Assembly (NCBI GenBank): GCA_964035575.1
Contig: OZ037871.1
Coordinates: 868,001 to 932,000, forward strand
From: Rhynchopus sp. YZ270_cl-10
Lineage: Eukaryota > Euglenozoa > Diplonemea > Diplonemida > Diplonemidae
DNA: 64,000 nucleotides
Direction of reading: 5' to 3'
How positions within the stretch are numbered: position 1 is the first letter of the stretch; each line of letters opens with the position of its first letter. Positions 63,791-64,000 of this stretch are shown here, one piece after another. Below the pieces are notes generated by a model. It did no database searches. It had not been told where the DNA came from and saw only the letters and a program-made list of their open reading frames with translations. Position numbers and translations under genes: made by a program.

Positions 63791-64000
63791 ATGGACATAA
63801 TACACGACACTATTTGCGATACAGTGCAGCCGCTCTTCCCCGCAGGGGTTGTTGACAAGCATGACTGGAAGACCCAGGCCACTGTCTACTATTTGATTCT
63901 GAGCGCTGGTGGGTCCGCGTTTTACCTGAGCACAGCGATGGCGAGCTACTACCTGACGTTCATGCGGGGCAAGGATACGTTCTTCCCCGACACCATCAAG
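63791..64000 (+). CDS. Probable C-5 sterol desaturase, N-terminal part
   Basis: Seventy residues are open up to the window edge, so the gene is cut here. The start is the ATG after AAAAAGAAACA. The sequence MDIIHDTICDTVQPLFP, then a hydrophobic segment (about residues 29-52, ATVYYLILSAGGSAFYLST and MASYYLTF) and KDTFFPDTIK, resembles the N-terminal end of ERG3/lathosterol oxidase-type desaturases. In that family the first membrane helix precedes SYYxxF and a motif near FxPNQI. The His-box motifs that would prove this lie outside the window. Another fatty acid hydroxylase superfamily member is possible. Confidence 0.6.
   Translation, partial: MDIIHDTICDTVQPLFPAGVVDKHDWKTQATVYYLILSAGGSAFYLSTAMASYYLTFMRGKDTFFPDTIK

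Overview
The window reads as nuclear DNA of a flagellated single-celled eukaryote. It has spliced protein genes with GT-AG introns of 141, 269, 340 and 599 bases, no operon structure, AT-rich spacers full of homopolymer runs, and a dense load of transposable and foldback elements. A CDKL5-type kinase and a protein resembling axonemal microtubule-binding proteins point to a cilium. A catalytically dead metacaspase homologue with a short C-terminal module that I associate with trypanosomatid proteins hints at Euglenozoa, but the sequence alone does not settle the lineage.

Genes from left to right, all on the + strand: a two-exon axoneme-like protein (2579-3847); an RRM-like protein with a possible TRMT2A-like middle (5025-5726); a two-exon CDKL5-family kinase (28708-30686); a two-exon pseudo-metacaspase with a duplicated N-terminal domain (34510-36956); a two-exon basic 115-residue protein (58130-58817); two nitronate monooxygenase genes with identical products (59720-60793 and 61937-63010); and the start of a probable C-5 sterol desaturase (63791 to the window end). 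Three of the spliced genes (2579, 28708, 58130) share a conserved block upstream of the start codon, a candidate promoter or leader signal.

The rest is mobile or repetitive. Two Ngaro/DIRS-like tyrosine-recombinase retroelements, both on the - strand and both with split direct repeats, lie back to back at 14611-19720 and 19764-25058. A (GA)n microsatellite separates and flanks them, as if both had inserted into one GA tract. DNA elements include two near-identical 946-base inverted-repeat elements in opposite orientation (7811-8756, 45284-46229), a 2.2-kb long-TIR element with a 9-base target duplication (31807-33987, Mutator-like), a TTAA-flanked piggyBac-like element (46544-47381), and a head-to-tail pair of unclassified elements that share termini but not interiors (37584-42624). 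Two satellite arrays, a 5-mer and a 9-mer, sit inside inverted-repeat elements.

The spacers also hold several families of short hairpins scattered tens of times. The most striking keeps its stem while the stem sequence changes, and is followed by a T-rich tract. No tRNA, rRNA or CRISPR was recognised. Exon limits come from reading splice signals and frame continuity by eye. Family assignments come from remembered motifs, not searches.
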